Of a DNA stretch of 64,000 nt, positions 1 to 8,273 are shown in pieces (the stretch's first letter is position 1; each line of letters opens with the position of its first letter). The stretch spans positions 1,269,001 through 1,333,000 of the forward strand of contig NZ_JAZHRU010000001.1 in assembly GCF_036924525.1 (NCBI RefSeq), given 5' to 3'. The DNA is from Bradyrhizobium sp. AZCC 1719. Lineage in GTDB: Bacteria; Pseudomonadota; Alphaproteobacteria; Rhizobiales; Xanthobacteraceae. A model generated the notes under the pieces. That model saw only the letters and a list, made by a program, of their open reading frames with translations, made no database searches and was not told the DNA's origin. A program made the translations under genes and the position numbers.

Positions 1-280
1 CGCGCGAGGGCTTGCGCTCGATCAGCGCCTTACTCTCCAGACGCTCGATGACGTTGCCGAGGGTCGAGCGGTCGAACGCGATCACCGCCGAAAGCCGGGT
101 GGCATCGATGCCCGGATGGGTGTGGATCGCGACCAGCGCCGCATATTGCACCGGCGTCAGGTCGAACGCACTGCATTCCTCGACGAAGATAGAGACCGCG
201 ATCTGCTGCATCCGCCGGAACAGATAGCCGGGCGCGGTATAGACCGCATCCATCGTGATCGTTTGTGGCTTACTCGGCAT
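1..280 (-). CDS. MarR-family transcriptional regulator (partial, C-terminus off window)
   Basis: Only the first 93 codons are visible; the gene runs leftward off the window edge. Translation from ATG at 280 gives MPSKPQTITMDAV, then a dimerisation-type helix (YLFRRMQQIAVSIF) and a winged-helix core with LTPVQYAAL, GIDATRLSAVIAFDRST and LGNVIERLESKALIERK, the order expected for MarR proteins. The ATG overlaps the last 11 bases of the upstream isomerase gene, so the two are co-transcribed and probably translationally coupled. MarR proteins in aromatic-acid clusters usually repress the catabolic genes until the substrate binds; here the likely target is the palindrome at 959-978. Effector specificity cannot be read from this fragment. 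Confidence 0.85.
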   Translation of the reverse strand, partial: MPSKPQTITMDAVYTAPGYLFRRMQQIAVSIFVEECSAFDLTPVQYAALVAIHTHPGIDATRLSAVIAFDRSTLGNVIERLESKALIERKPSR

Positions 281-902
281 CGGGCTGCCTGTCCGGTGCG
301 GCCTCAGTGAATGCCTTCATTTGCTTTGCCGCGGCTTCCGCCTCGAGCAGGCGGGAAAAGCCTGATACGTCGACGCCGAAGCGCCGCGCATTGGCAAGCT
401 GCGGCAGCAGGCAGAGATCGGCAACCGTCGGCGCGTCGCCGAAACAGAACGGCCCGTTCTCGCCCTTGATCAGAGCCTCGCAGGCAGCGAGGCCCTCGCG
501 GTTGGCCCAAGCCGCCCACTCGGTGACCTTCTCCTCGGGCAGGCCGAGCTGACGCAGCCGGGCCAGCACCTTCAAATTCTGCACCGGATGGATGTCGCAG
601 GCGATAGCGAGCGCAAAGGCCCGCACTTTGGCGCGGCGCAGCGGATCCATCGGCAATAGCGGCGGGTTGGGATGGGTCTCGTCCAGCCATTCGATGATGG
701 CCAGCGACTGGGTCAGCACCGCGCCATCGTCGCCCTCCAGCGTCGGCACCAGCCCCTGCGGGTTGAGGGCGAGATAGTCCGGCGCAATCTGTTCGCCCTT
801 GCGAAGGTGATGCGGCAGGTGCTCTGCCGTGAGACCCTTGAGGTTGAGCGCGATCCTGACGCGATATGCCGCGCTGCTGCGGAAATAGCCATGCAGCTTC
901 AT
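270..902 (-). CDS. maiA: Maleylpyruvate / maleylacetoacetate isomerase (zeta-class GST)
   Basis: A 210-aa zeta-class glutathione transferase that isomerises a cis maleyl product to its fumaryl form using glutathione. The N-terminal thioredoxin-fold motif SSAAYRVRIAL is at residues 9-19, the conserved QSLAIIEWLD at about 65-74, and the helical domain carries ACDIHPVQNLKVL. The usual zeta motif has Cys after the Ser pair; this protein has Ala, as in NagL-type maleylpyruvate isomerases. That, and the divergent gentisate dioxygenase, favour maleylpyruvate over maleylacetoacetate as substrate, though this is inference. It is the first gene of a leftward operon with the MarR regulator. No fumarylpyruvate hydrolase is seen, so it may lie beyond the left edge. 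Confidence 0.88.
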   Translation of the reverse strand: MKLHGYFRSSAAYRVRIALNLKGLTAEHLPHHLRKGEQIAPDYLALNPQGLVPTLEGDDGAVLTQSLAIIEWLDETHPNPPLLPMDPLRRAKVRAFALAIACDIHPVQNLKVLARLRQLGLPEEKVTEWAAWANREGLAACEALIKGENGPFCFGDAPTVADLCLLPQLANARRFGVDVSGFSRLLEAEAAAKQMKAFTEAAPDRQPDAE

Positions 903-958
903 CGGAACCTCCCTGATTCTTATGGCCTGTCCGGGTTTACCACATTGACGCTACCGAT

Positions 959-978
959 ATTGTAAGTATACTGTCAAT
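959..978. promoter_or_regulatory. Palindromic operator between isomerase and gentisate dioxygenase
   Basis: The sequence ATTGTAAGTATACTGTCAAT is an inverted repeat with 16 of 20 positions self-complementary: ATTG-nn-AGTATACT-nn-CAAT. It lies in the 107-bp gap between two divergent genes. Size and symmetry fit a MarR-family dimer site, and a marR-like gene is in the adjacent operon. Its central TATACT could also be part of a -10 element, so binding would block transcription. This is inferred from sequence alone. Confidence 0.6.
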
Positions 979-1009
979 CTACACGATAAAGAATGACGGG
1001 AGGCTTGCC

Positions 1010-2050
1010 ATGGAAGCCGTGCAGAAGACGCCGGAACGCGAGGCGTTCTACAAGAAGATCGACGGCGACAATCTCTCCGCGCTGTGGAACGTGCTGGGCG
1101 ATCTCGTCACGCCGGAGCCGCGCAGCGCCTGCCGGCCGCATCTGTGGAAATTCGATTCGATCCGCGACTACATGACCGAGGCCGGCAAGCTGATCACCGC
1201 CAAGGAGGCCGAGCGGCGGGTGCTGGTGCTGGAGAACCCGGGGCTGCGCGGCCAGTCGAAGGTCACGACCTCGCTGTTTGCCGGCGTGCAGATGGTGGTC
1301 CCCGGCGATGTCGCGCCCGCTCATCGGCACAGCCAGTCGGCGCTGCGCTTCGTGCTCGAAGGCAAGGGCGCCCATACCACCGTCGACGGCGAGCGCACGG
1401 CGATGGAGCCCGGCGATTTCATCATCACGCCGTCGATGACCTGGCACGATCATTCCAACGAGACGAATGAGCCGATGTTCTGGCTCGACGGTCTCGATAT
1501 CCCGATGGTGCAGTTCTTCGATGCTTCGTTTGCCGAAGGGTCAAACGAGGACCAGCAGAAGATCTCCAAGCCCGCCGGCGACAGTTTTGCGCGCTACGGC
1601 CACAATCTGCTGCCGGTCGACGAGAAGCGCAAATCCAAGACCTCGCCGATCTTCAACTATCCCTACAGCTACACCCGCGAGGCGCTGGAGCGCGCCAAGG
1701 CACGCGACGAATGGGACGCCTGCCACGGGCTGAAACTGAAATTCTCCAATCCCGAGACAGGCGATTTCGCGATGCCGACGATCGGCACCTTCATCCAGTT
1801 ATTGCCTAAAGGTTTCAAGACCGCGCGCTACCGCTCGACCGATGCCACCGTGTTCGCCGCGATCGAAGGCAAGGGCCGCACGCGGATCGGCGACCAGACG
1901 TTCGAGTGGGGCGCCCGCGATCTGTTCGTGGTGCCGAGCTGGCACTGGGTGACGCACGAGGCGGACGTTGATTCAGTGCTGTTCTCTTTCTCCGACCGCC
2001 CGGTGCAGCAGAAGATCGACCTATTCCGCGAAGACCGCGGCAATGCGTGA
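1010..2050 (+). CDS. Gentisate 1,2-dioxygenase
   Basis: A 346-aa bicupin Fe(II) dioxygenase that cleaves gentisate (2,5-dihydroxybenzoate) between the carboxyl and adjacent hydroxyl carbons, giving maleylpyruvate. The N-terminal cupin carries the iron ligands His105 and His107 (PAHRHSQSALRFVLEGKG) and His146 (TPSMTWHDH). A second cupin near 245-335 (EGKGRTRIGDQTFEWGARD, VPSWHWVTHEA) is present, as is usual for the family. Length matches typical gentisate dioxygenases. ATG at 1010 follows GGGAGG at about 998-1003. It is divergent from the isomerase, the next enzyme of the pathway, with a shared palindrome between them. The related substrates salicylate and 1-hydroxy-2-naphthoate cannot be excluded by sequence. 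Confidence 0.9.
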   Translation: MEAVQKTPEREAFYKKIDGDNLSALWNVLGDLVTPEPRSACRPHLWKFDSIRDYMTEAGKLITAKEAERRVLVLENPGLRGQSKVTTSLFAGVQMVVPGDVAPAHRHSQSALRFVLEGKGAHTTVDGERTAMEPGDFIITPSMTWHDHSNETNEPMFWLDGLDIPMVQFFDASFAEGSNEDQQKISKPAGDSFARYGHNLLPVDEKRKSKTSPIFNYPYSYTREALERAKARDEWDACHGLKLKFSNPETGDFAMPTIGTFIQLLPKGFKTARYRSTDATVFAAIEGKGRTRIGDQTFEWGARDLFVVPSWHWVTHEADVDSVLFSFSDRPVQQKIDLFREDRGNA

Positions 2051-2066
2051 GGAGTGGCGAAGACTC

Positions 2067-2187
2067 GTAGGGTAGGCAAAGGAGCGCTAGCGACGTGCCC
2101 ACCATCACGGACTCCCCGCGCAATGGTGGGCACGCTTCCGCCTTCGCTCGTTGAGCTACGGCGGACAAGTCGCTTTGCCCACCCTAC
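2067..2187. repeat. Intergenic palindromic repeat, family E (GTAGGGTGGGCAAAG type)
   Basis: Begins GTAGGGTAGGCAAAG and ends with the inverse CTTTGCCCACCCTAC. Inside is a second inverted pair, CGTGCCCACCAT / ATGGTGGGCACG. A shorter relative is at 47238-47268. The 3' ends of the dioxygenase and the permease converge here, so it may act as a bidirectional transcription end. Confidence 0.75.
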
Positions 2188-2203
2188 AATTCTACGCCTC
2201 ACC

Positions 2204-3052
2204 TCACCGCCAGTGCAGTAACCTCGTCTCCAGCACGTTGATCGCCTTTCCCACCGCCAGCCCGAACAGCGACAGGATCACGACGCCGGCGAGGAGCTGA
2301 TCGGTCTGCATGAGATTGCCGGCCTGCAGCACGAAGGCGCCGATGCCGAACTGCGCGCCGATCATTTCCGCGCTCACCACCAAGAGCAGCGCCACCGACG
2401 CCGTAATGCGGAATCCCGCAAGAATCGAGGGCAGCGCGCCCGGCCAGATCACGCGGCGGACGATCGCATGGAACGGCACGTTAAAACTCTGCGCCATCCG
2501 GATCAGGTTACGCGGCACGGCGTCGACGCCGCTATAGACCGAAATCGCCGTGGAGAAGAACACCCCTAACGCAATGGTCGCGATCTTCGGCTCTTCGCCG
2601 ATCCCGAGCCAGAGGATCAGGAGCGGCAGCAGTGCGATCTTCGGGATCGGAAACAGCGCGGAAATGAAGGTGATGCCGACGCCGCGTGCCAACGTTGAGA
2701 GGCCGATTGCAAAACCGACGATCACGCCGGCCACCGTGCCGATCAGCCAGCCTGAGCCGATGCGAACGACCGAAGCGGAAACGTGCTGCCAGAGTGCGCC
2801 ACTGACGGCGAGCTTGTAGATCGCGACCGCAATCGCCGAGGGCGCCGGCAGAAACAGCGGATTGACCCAGCCGGCGCTGCCGGCGAGTTGCCACAGCGCG
2901 ATCACCAGCACCAGCGCGATCCACCCGGAAGCGCGGCCACCGCCCGGCATAAAACCCGCGCCGCGGAAGGCGACCGGCCGCGGAACGCTCCCGTCCTGTT
3001 GGGTATCCTGCGAGGGCGCGCGCTCAAGCATGTTGAACCTCGCGCTCGGCAT
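2204..3052 (-). CDS. ABC transporter permease (SsuC/TauC-like)
   Basis: A 282-aa BPD-type inner-membrane permease, about six membrane segments (WIALVLVIALWQLAGSAG near the N-terminus; the last ones near residues 220-265). The cytoplasmic coupling loop is seen at about residues 185-215 (NLIRMAQSFNV, RRVIWPGALPSILAG), as in the nitrate/sulfonate/taurine group. ATG at 3052 follows AGGAGG at good spacing and overlaps the ATPase gene by 29 bases, implying coupled translation. With the ATPase and binding protein it forms a complete importer. The substrate is unknown; position beside gentisate genes suggests an aromatic carboxylate or sulfonate. Confidence 0.9.
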   Translation of the reverse strand: MPSARFNMLERAPSQDTQQDGSVPRPVAFRGAGFMPGGGRASGWIALVLVIALWQLAGSAGWVNPLFLPAPSAIAVAIYKLAVSGALWQHVSASVVRIGSGWLIGTVAGVIVGFAIGLSTLARGVGITFISALFPIPKIALLPLLILWLGIGEEPKIATIALGVFFSTAISVYSGVDAVPRNLIRMAQSFNVPFHAIVRRVIWPGALPSILAGFRITASVALLLVVSAEMIGAQFGIGAFVLQAGNLMQTDQLLAGVVILSLFGLAVGKAINVLETRLLHWR

Positions 3053-3797
3053 CGATCGCCTCCTCGCGGATCAGCGACCACAACTGGTTCTGCAACGTCA
3101 GCAACTTGCCGCGGGCATCGATGCCGCCGCGTTCGGCACGCGTCATCGGAATGCTCACGACCTCGCGCACGCGGCCGGGCCGGCGCGACAGCACCACCAC
3201 GCGGTCGGCAAGCCGCACCGCCTCTTCCAGATTATGCGTAACGTAGACCGCGCCCATCGCGCCGTCGGCCAGCAGGCGGACAAAATCCTCCATCAGCAAT
3301 TCGCGGGTCTGGGAATCCAGCGCCGACAGCGGCTCGTCCATCAACAGGATCGCCGGCCGCACCGCAAGCGCCCGCGCGATGCCGACGCGCTGGCGCATGC
3401 CGCCGGACAATTGCTTCGGATAGGCGCCGCGAAAATCAGACAGGCCGGTGCGGCGCAGCGCGTCATCGACGACGGCCTGGCGCGCGGCGGCATCGAGCGC
3501 GGTATGAATCAGCGGAAACTCGACATTCGCTTCCACCGTGCACCACGGCAGCAGCGCAAAATCCTGGAACACGAAGGTCAGCGGATTGAAACTGTTGTCC
3601 GGCGGCGCTCCGCGCAGCTCTGCCCTCCCTTCGCTCGGCCGCAACAGGCCGCCCAGGATCGACAGCAACGTGCTCTTGCCGCAGCCGGACGGCCCCACGA
3701 TCGCCACCACCTCGCCAGAGGCGACGGTGAACGACACGCGGTCGAGTACGTCAAGGCCGCCGAAGCGGTGACTGATATGGTCGGCGATCAGGTCCAT
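3024..3797 (-). CDS. ABC transporter ATP-binding protein (SsuB/TauB-like)
   Basis: A 257-aa nucleotide-binding subunit with all ABC motifs: Walker A GPSGCGKST at about residues 34-42, Q-loop FVFQDFALLPW, signature LSGGMRQRVGIARAL, Walker B ILLMDEPLSALD, and H-loop VYVTHNLEEAVRLAD. Lengths and spacing are those of the nitrate/sulfonate/taurine subfamily. It powers the adjacent permease; the genes overlap. The order on the minus strand is binding protein, ATPase, permease, with a repeat element between the first two, so the ATPase/permease pair may depend on read-through or its own promoter. Confidence 0.92.
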   Translation of the reverse strand: MDLIADHISHRFGGLDVLDRVSFTVASGEVVAIVGPSGCGKSTLLSILGGLLRPSEGRAELRGAPPDNSFNPLTFVFQDFALLPWCTVEANVEFPLIHTALDAAARQAVVDDALRRTGLSDFRGAYPKQLSGGMRQRVGIARALAVRPAILLMDEPLSALDSQTRELLMEDFVRLLADGAMGAVYVTHNLEEAVRLADRVVVLSRRPGRVREVVSIPMTRAERGGIDARGKLLTLQNQLWSLIREEAIDAEREVQHA

Positions 3798-3822
3798 GTG
3801 GTTCCGAACTCGTTACTTGCTC

Positions 3823-3975
3823 CGTCATTGCGAGGAGTCACCGGGTCCGGCCTCCGGCCGGCCCGATGATAAACTCCGCGACGACTTGTCCGCCGTAGCT
3901 CGAAGAGCGAAGGCGGAAGCAATCCATCTATCCCCGTACCGAAGCATGGATTGCTTCGCTTCGCTCGCAATGACG
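3823..3975. repeat. Intergenic palindromic repeat, family A (CGTCATTGCGAG type)
   Basis: Ends are CGTCATTGCGAGGAG and its inverse CTCGCAATGACG; inside are the paired boxes AAGCAATCCATC and ATGGATTGCTTCGCTTCGC. This copy carries an extra central segment of about 70 bases not found in the copy at 12731-12815. It sits between the binding-protein and ATPase genes of the importer. Confidence 0.85.
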
Positions 3976-3993
3976 TCACTGGCGTAACTTGCA

Positions 3994-4998
3994 TCAATCC
4001 GCCTTCACATATTCCTTCGCGATGATCGCATCCGCGGCAAATCCCTTGTCGACAAAGCCCTGCTCCTGCAGCCATGCGATCTGGTTATCGACGTTCTTGA
4101 CGTCGAGCTTGCCGTCCGGGTCGATATAGGCGCAATTGCCGACCACCTGCTCGACCGGCAGATTGGTGTATTTGGCGACGATCTCGAGTAGCGGCTTTGT
4201 CTTGTCGTTGATCCCGGCCTTGCCGTCCTTCACGGAGGCCAGGATCACGTCATGATATTCGCGGTCGGCGCGTACCAGCGCGCCCAGCAGCTTCGTCACC
4301 AGCGCCTTGTTGGCAAGCGTCTTCGGTGAAGCAAACACCGCGCCTAACTGCCACGGCGTCTCATCGCCGACCCAGCCGAGAAACTTGGCGCCACCGGAAT
4401 CCACCAGCGCCCGTGCGGTCGAGATCGGCAGCAGGGCCGCATCGACGGTTTCGCCCTTCAGCGCCGCGGCGGCATTGGACAGCGACTGCAGCGGCATCAC
4501 CTTCACGTCCGCAAGCTTGAAGCCGTATTTGTCGGCGAGCAGCCCCAGCGAATAGTGAAAGCTGGAGCCGACCTGCGTCACCGCGATGCGCTTGCCGGCC
4601 AGATCCTTCGGTGTCTTCAGCCCCGCCGCATGGGCGTTATTGCTGGCGAAATAGCCGATCAAGGGATAGCCGGCCTTCTCGCGGCTCATGCCGCCGATCA
4701 CCTTCAGCGTGCCCTTGCCGGCGAGATTATAGAGCCCGGCGGTAAATGCCGTGATGCCGAAATCGACGTCGCCGGACGTGGTCGCCACCGCGATCGGCTG
4801 CGCCGCATCAAAGAATTTCAGCTCGATGTCGAGCCCGGCCTCGCGAAAATAGCCCTTGTCCTGCGCGATGAACACCGGCGCCGAGGATGACAACCGCAGC
4901 ACGCCGATTTTTGCCTTCAGCGCATCATCGGCCCGTGCAACCCCGCCCGCCGCCATCGCCAACAGGCCCGCCAGCGCGAGCCGCGCAAATCCCCTCAT
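3994..4998 (-). CDS. ABC transporter periplasmic substrate-binding protein (SsuA/TauA/NMT1-like)
   Basis: A 334-aa binding protein with a Sec signal peptide (about residues 1-23, ending GGVARA-DD). The mature start has KIGVLRLSSSAPVFIAQDKG, then YFREAGLDIELKFFDAAQP, typical of NMT1/SsuA-like proteins that bind sulfonates, nitrate or pyrimidine-like ligands. DVDFGITAFTAGLYNLAGKG and PKDLAGKRIAVTQVGSS match the ligand cleft of the family. It is the first gene of the leftward importer cluster and lies just after the FAD oxidoreductase. No ligand can be assigned from sequence. Confidence 0.9.
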   Translation of the reverse strand: MRGFARLALAGLLAMAAGGVARADDALKAKIGVLRLSSSAPVFIAQDKGYFREAGLDIELKFFDAAQPIAVATTSGDVDFGITAFTAGLYNLAGKGTLKVIGGMSREKAGYPLIGYFASNNAHAAGLKTPKDLAGKRIAVTQVGSSFHYSLGLLADKYGFKLADVKVMPLQSLSNAAAALKGETVDAALLPISTARALVDSGGAKFLGWVGDETPWQLGAVFASPKTLANKALVTKLLGALVRADREYHDVILASVKDGKAGINDKTKPLLEIVAKYTNLPVEQVVGNCAYIDPDGKLDVKNVDNQIAWLQEQGFVDKGFAADAIIAKEYVKAD

Positions 4999-5039
4999 CC
5001 CGTTCCCTCCGTCTCTTCTTTTCGTATGCTATCCACTTG

Positions 5040-5065
5040 GTCGTCCCTGCGAACGCAGGGACGAC
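5040..5065. repeat. Solo hairpin of repeat family B
   Basis: A perfect 26-nt inverted repeat: GTCGTCCCTGC, then GAAC, then GCAGGGACGAC. It matches the end hairpins of the larger elements at 23368-23489 and 57515-57635, but without a second arm. It lies between two same-strand genes. Confidence 0.8.
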
Positions 5066-5090
5066 GTAGCACATTTCGAAACTCACCGAT

Positions 5091-6455
5091 CTATAATCCC
5101 TCGGGCACCGCCTGGTCCCGCCCGATGAACGCACCCTGTTGTTTCAACGTTTGTTGCAACTTTTCAACTGCAATGTCGCGTGGAATCGTATTGCCTGATA
5201 GCGCCAGTACCGCGGCGAGACCGGCCGCCTCCCCCATCACAAAGCAGGCGCCGGAGACCCGCGCCGCCGATTGGCCCTCATGGGTCATCGAGGCGCAGCG
5301 CCCGGCCATCAGCAGATTGTCTATGCCCTCAGGCACCAGCATGCGATACGGCAATTCGTTGAAGCCGCGCGATTCCGGGATCGGCGGAAACTTGAAGACG
5401 ACGTCGCCGGCGACATGCTGCTCCATCGGCCAGCCATTGACGCCGATGGAATCCTCGAACGAGGCGCAGCCGAGCACATCCTCGCCCGACAGCATATAGC
5501 CGCCGACCACCCGGCGCGTCTCGCGGATGCCGAGCTGCGGCGGCAGGTCGACGATGTAGGATTTTTCGAAGCCGGGCACCGTGCGCAGGAATTCGAACGC
5601 CTGCACGGCCTGACGGCGGCCTTCGATCTCGCCGCGCGTCATCTGATCAGGATCGATGCCGCTGACCGCCGTGCCGTCCTCGCGCGCGAGCTGGGTGAAA
5701 TTCACCCGCCATTCGATCGCCGAACGCTGCGGCCGCACGATCGCGGACTTGCGCGGAAAACGATGCGTGCCCGCGGCTTCCGCCTTTTCCATCAGCGCCG
5801 GAATCGTCCGCCACGCCTCGCCCGCCCTTTCGGGATCGATGCCGTTGAGACGGAGCATCATAGATGGGTAAAGCATGCTGCCGGCATTGTCGCCGACTTC
5901 GAAGGGTGCGCCCGCCCAGGCCGCGAGATCGCCGTCGCCTGAGCAATCGATGAATATGCCGGCGCGTACCGCCTGACGCCCCGCCTTGGTTTCCACCATC
6001 AGCGCGTGGATGCGCTTCACATCATCCATCACCACACCGGCGCCAAGTGCGTGAAAGAGGACATCGACCTTGTGTGCGGCCAATAGATCGTCCGCCGCGA
6101 TCTTGTAGGCCGCGGTGTCATAGGCCTGCGCGAAAATCTTGCCGAGGATCAGATGCGGCGCATTGAGCCCATCGAGCCGGTCGATCCGCGCCAGCAGATC
6201 GGACGCAATCCCCTGCACCACCCGACGCATCTCGCCATGCACGTTGGCATGCAGTCCGCAAAAATTGGTCACGCCGGCGGCGGTGCCCATCCCGCCGAGA
6301 AAGCCGTAGCGTTCGATCAGGAGCGTGCGGCGGCCGGCGCGCGCAGCGGCCACGGCGGCCGCGATGCCGGCGGGCCCGCCGCCCAACACGGCAACTTCAT
6401 ATTCGCCGTAGAGCGGGATCTGGCGGGCGGGTTCGGTGATGGTTTTGCTGTGCAA
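5091..6455 (-). CDS. FAD-dependent oxidoreductase
   Basis: A 454-aa flavoprotein. The N-terminal Rossmann fold has GGGPAGIAAAVAAARAGRR near residues 26-44, with LLIERYGFLGG after it. It belongs to the FAD_oxidored group, which also holds subunits resembling fumarate reductase and thiazole-synthesis-like proteins. The middle contains IFIDCSGDGDLAAWAG, a second FAD contact typical of that group, and the C-terminus has LLMAGRCASMTHEGQSAARV. No signal peptide or haem motif is seen, so it is probably cytoplasmic. It is upstream of the importer on the same strand with a 92-bp gap and may act on the imported compound; this is inference. Confidence 0.82.
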   Translation of the reverse strand: MHSKTITEPARQIPLYGEYEVAVLGGGPAGIAAAVAAARAGRRTLLIERYGFLGGMGTAAGVTNFCGLHANVHGEMRRVVQGIASDLLARIDRLDGLNAPHLILGKIFAQAYDTAAYKIAADDLLAAHKVDVLFHALGAGVVMDDVKRIHALMVETKAGRQAVRAGIFIDCSGDGDLAAWAGAPFEVGDNAGSMLYPSMMLRLNGIDPERAGEAWRTIPALMEKAEAAGTHRFPRKSAIVRPQRSAIEWRVNFTQLAREDGTAVSGIDPDQMTRGEIEGRRQAVQAFEFLRTVPGFEKSYIVDLPPQLGIRETRRVVGGYMLSGEDVLGCASFEDSIGVNGWPMEQHVAGDVVFKFPPIPESRGFNELPYRMLVPEGIDNLLMAGRCASMTHEGQSAARVSGACFVMGEAAGLAAVLALSGNTIPRDIAVEKLQQTLKQQGAFIGRDQAVPEGL

Positions 6456-6572
6456 AGTTTGGGTTCCTGGACGGTGGGACCAAATAATGCCCCGAGCAAG
6501 GACTTTTGGCTATCTGGCTAAGCAATTGGTGGTTGGGCCAATGACTTAGGAACACGGACAGCCCGAGAACGG

Positions 6573-7286
6573 TCAAGTAAAGATGTACGCGATCAGTTCA
6601 GCGAGGCGATTCTTGGCTATCCCCATCACTTGACCAAGCCCCTCTTGCGTCCCTTTTTCCGTCGCCTTTATCGCGCCAGCCTCCAGCGCAGAACGAGCCT
6701 TTTTTAGCAAACCCACCTCGACCATTGGGCTCTTCAGAACAGCTAGCGCAGTCTCCAAGATGACGACTAGTTGCGCCCTTTCAAGTTCAGTGAGCGCCTG
6801 CTCCTCGAGAGGCAAATTCGAATGCCTCGCGTGCTCAATGATGCTGTCCAACATCGTTGCGACGATGGTGATTTTGGTTTTCATCTCTGAGGAAAGATCG
6901 ACTGCGACCCAACTTTCACCCACAAACGTAAAGGGCTTTGACTTCGCTGGCGTCGGCGGAGGAGAATCTTGATCCTGCGGAAGCTGATCTTCCGGGTAAC
7001 CTTGGTCCTCAGACTTCAAATGGGACCGCACACGATCGGCGACTCTAGCAGCGGCGTTCTTGGTAATAACGCCACGCATTTTCATGAACTTGTTTAGGAT
7101 GCTCGCATTGATTGATAGACGGCTAGATAAAGGGTTGTTGTCCCATCCATCAAGTTCGATGATTGCTTCACAGAGCTCTGGCAGCTGTACAACCTGCACG
7201 TTGCCGGTCGGCAGGCGATCAATCCTGCGCTGGGCGTACTCAACAAGATCGAGCAGCCGGTGAACCTCTTCAATCGGCATTGCCAT
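6573..7286 (-). CDS. Hypothetical protein, low-GC, probable HTH plus helical C-terminus
   Basis: A 237-aa protein I do not recognise. Residues about 50-95 (NPLSSRLSINASILNKFMKM, RGVITKNAAARVADRVRSHL) resemble the second half of a phage-repressor type HTH. A Pro/Gln/Asp-rich linker follows (about 95-120), then a long helical region ending PMVEVGLLKKARSALEAGA, EKGTQEGLGQVMGIAKNRLA. Codon use is AT-richer than its neighbours, with many ATT, AGA and TTG codons, which suggests recent transfer. It stands alone between metabolic genes. ATG at 7286 was chosen; GTG at 7289 is also open. The helical tail recalls proteins of small stand-alone defence or signalling genes, but no function is claimed. Confidence 0.7.
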   Translation of the reverse strand: MAMPIEEVHRLLDLVEYAQRRIDRLPTGNVQVVQLPELCEAIIELDGWDNNPLSSRLSINASILNKFMKMRGVITKNAAARVADRVRSHLKSEDQGYPEDQLPQDQDSPPPTPAKSKPFTFVGESWVAVDLSSEMKTKITIVATMLDSIIEHARHSNLPLEEQALTELERAQLVVILETALAVLKSPMVEVGLLKKARSALEAGAIKATEKGTQEGLGQVMGIAKNRLAELIAYIFT

Positions 7287-7461
7287 CACGAAAACTCTTT
7301 TGAAAAAATCCTGGAAGAAATAGGTGATAAATCAGCGGCACGCATGCAGACATTGCTACTTATGGCTGTTGGTTCTCCGGGACAACAAGATTCCGGCACC
7401 TGTAGTCGGTGTTGGGCGTCTACCGCGAAAATCACGGTATTCCTACCCTCCAGAGGCGGAT

Positions 7462-8268
7462 TTACGTTCCGACCTGCAGCGGCGAAGTCAGCTTGCGCAG
7501 CGCCGCGATCACCGAGAGCGCGGTGATGCGGCCGGTCTTCGGATTTTCCGAGGGGATATTCTCGATCGACATCGTGAACGAGGCCGAGTCGGATTCGACC
7601 CTGATCTGATGGCAGTTCCGCGTCACCGCCGGATCGGCCCAGATTTCGATCGTCGTGCGATCGGGCCCGATGCCGGCCAGCGACAGCGCTGCCACCACGT
7701 TCACGTTGGCCGGAAAGGCGGCAGCCGCATCGCGCGCCGAGCCCTTGAAGACACATAGCGCCGATGTCAGTCCATCCATGGAGATCCCGTTCTCGACGAG
7801 ATAAGGCGCGCCGGCAAGACCTCGGGGCGGCTTGCGCGTGACCATCTGCACCGAATGGATGGTTCCTTCGGCAGCCGCCGAAACCGCATCGAAGCCGATC
7901 AGCGCGCCGGTCGGCACGATGATCTGACCGCCATGCACCCGCGCCAGATCGACCAGGTCGGGACGCGGCAACAGCGCACTGGCGCTCAGCACCATCACCT
8001 GCTTGCCGGCGCGCAGCATCGGCCGGCAGATCTGGTCGAGGATATCAGCCGGCGCGCACTCGACCACGAGGTCGGCATGGTCGGGCAAATCATCGAGCGA
8101 GATCAACGGACAGGAGATGCCTTCGCGATCGAGCCACGCCTGCGCCTTCGCGTGATCCCTAGTCGTGATCGCCGCGAGCGTGAGGCTCGGCAAACCTTCC
8201 GCCAGCTTGCGCGCGACGGTTCGGCCGATCTCGCCCAGTCCGGCGATGGCGATGCGTTTCGTTGGCAA
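7462..8268 (-). CDS. L-aspartate dehydrogenase
   Basis: A dinucleotide-dependent dehydrogenase that converts L-aspartate to iminoaspartate/oxaloacetate, and can feed NAD biosynthesis. The N-terminus KRIAIAGLGEIGRTVARKLA is the Rossmann nucleotide site; ADLVVECAPADILDQICRPM and GKQVMVLSASALLPRPDL are family features, and the C-terminal domain holds FPANVNVVAALSLAGIGPD. TTG at 8268 gives 268 aa, the usual length, and follows GGAGCG at the end of the upstream small gene; ATG at 8307 or 8316 is open too but would overlap that gene by over 30 bases. The downstream neighbour is the foreign-looking 237-aa gene. Confidence 0.85.
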   Translation of the reverse strand: MPTKRIAIAGLGEIGRTVARKLAEGLPSLTLAAITTRDHAKAQAWLDREGISCPLISLDDLPDHADLVVECAPADILDQICRPMLRAGKQVMVLSASALLPRPDLVDLARVHGGQIIVPTGALIGFDAVSAAAEGTIHSVQMVTRKPPRGLAGAPYLVENGISMDGLTSALCVFKGSARDAAAAFPANVNVVAALSLAGIGPDRTTIEIWADPAVTRNCHQIRVESDSASFTMSIENIPSENPKTGRITALSVIAALRKLTSPLQVGT

Positions 8269-8273
8269 AGCTT

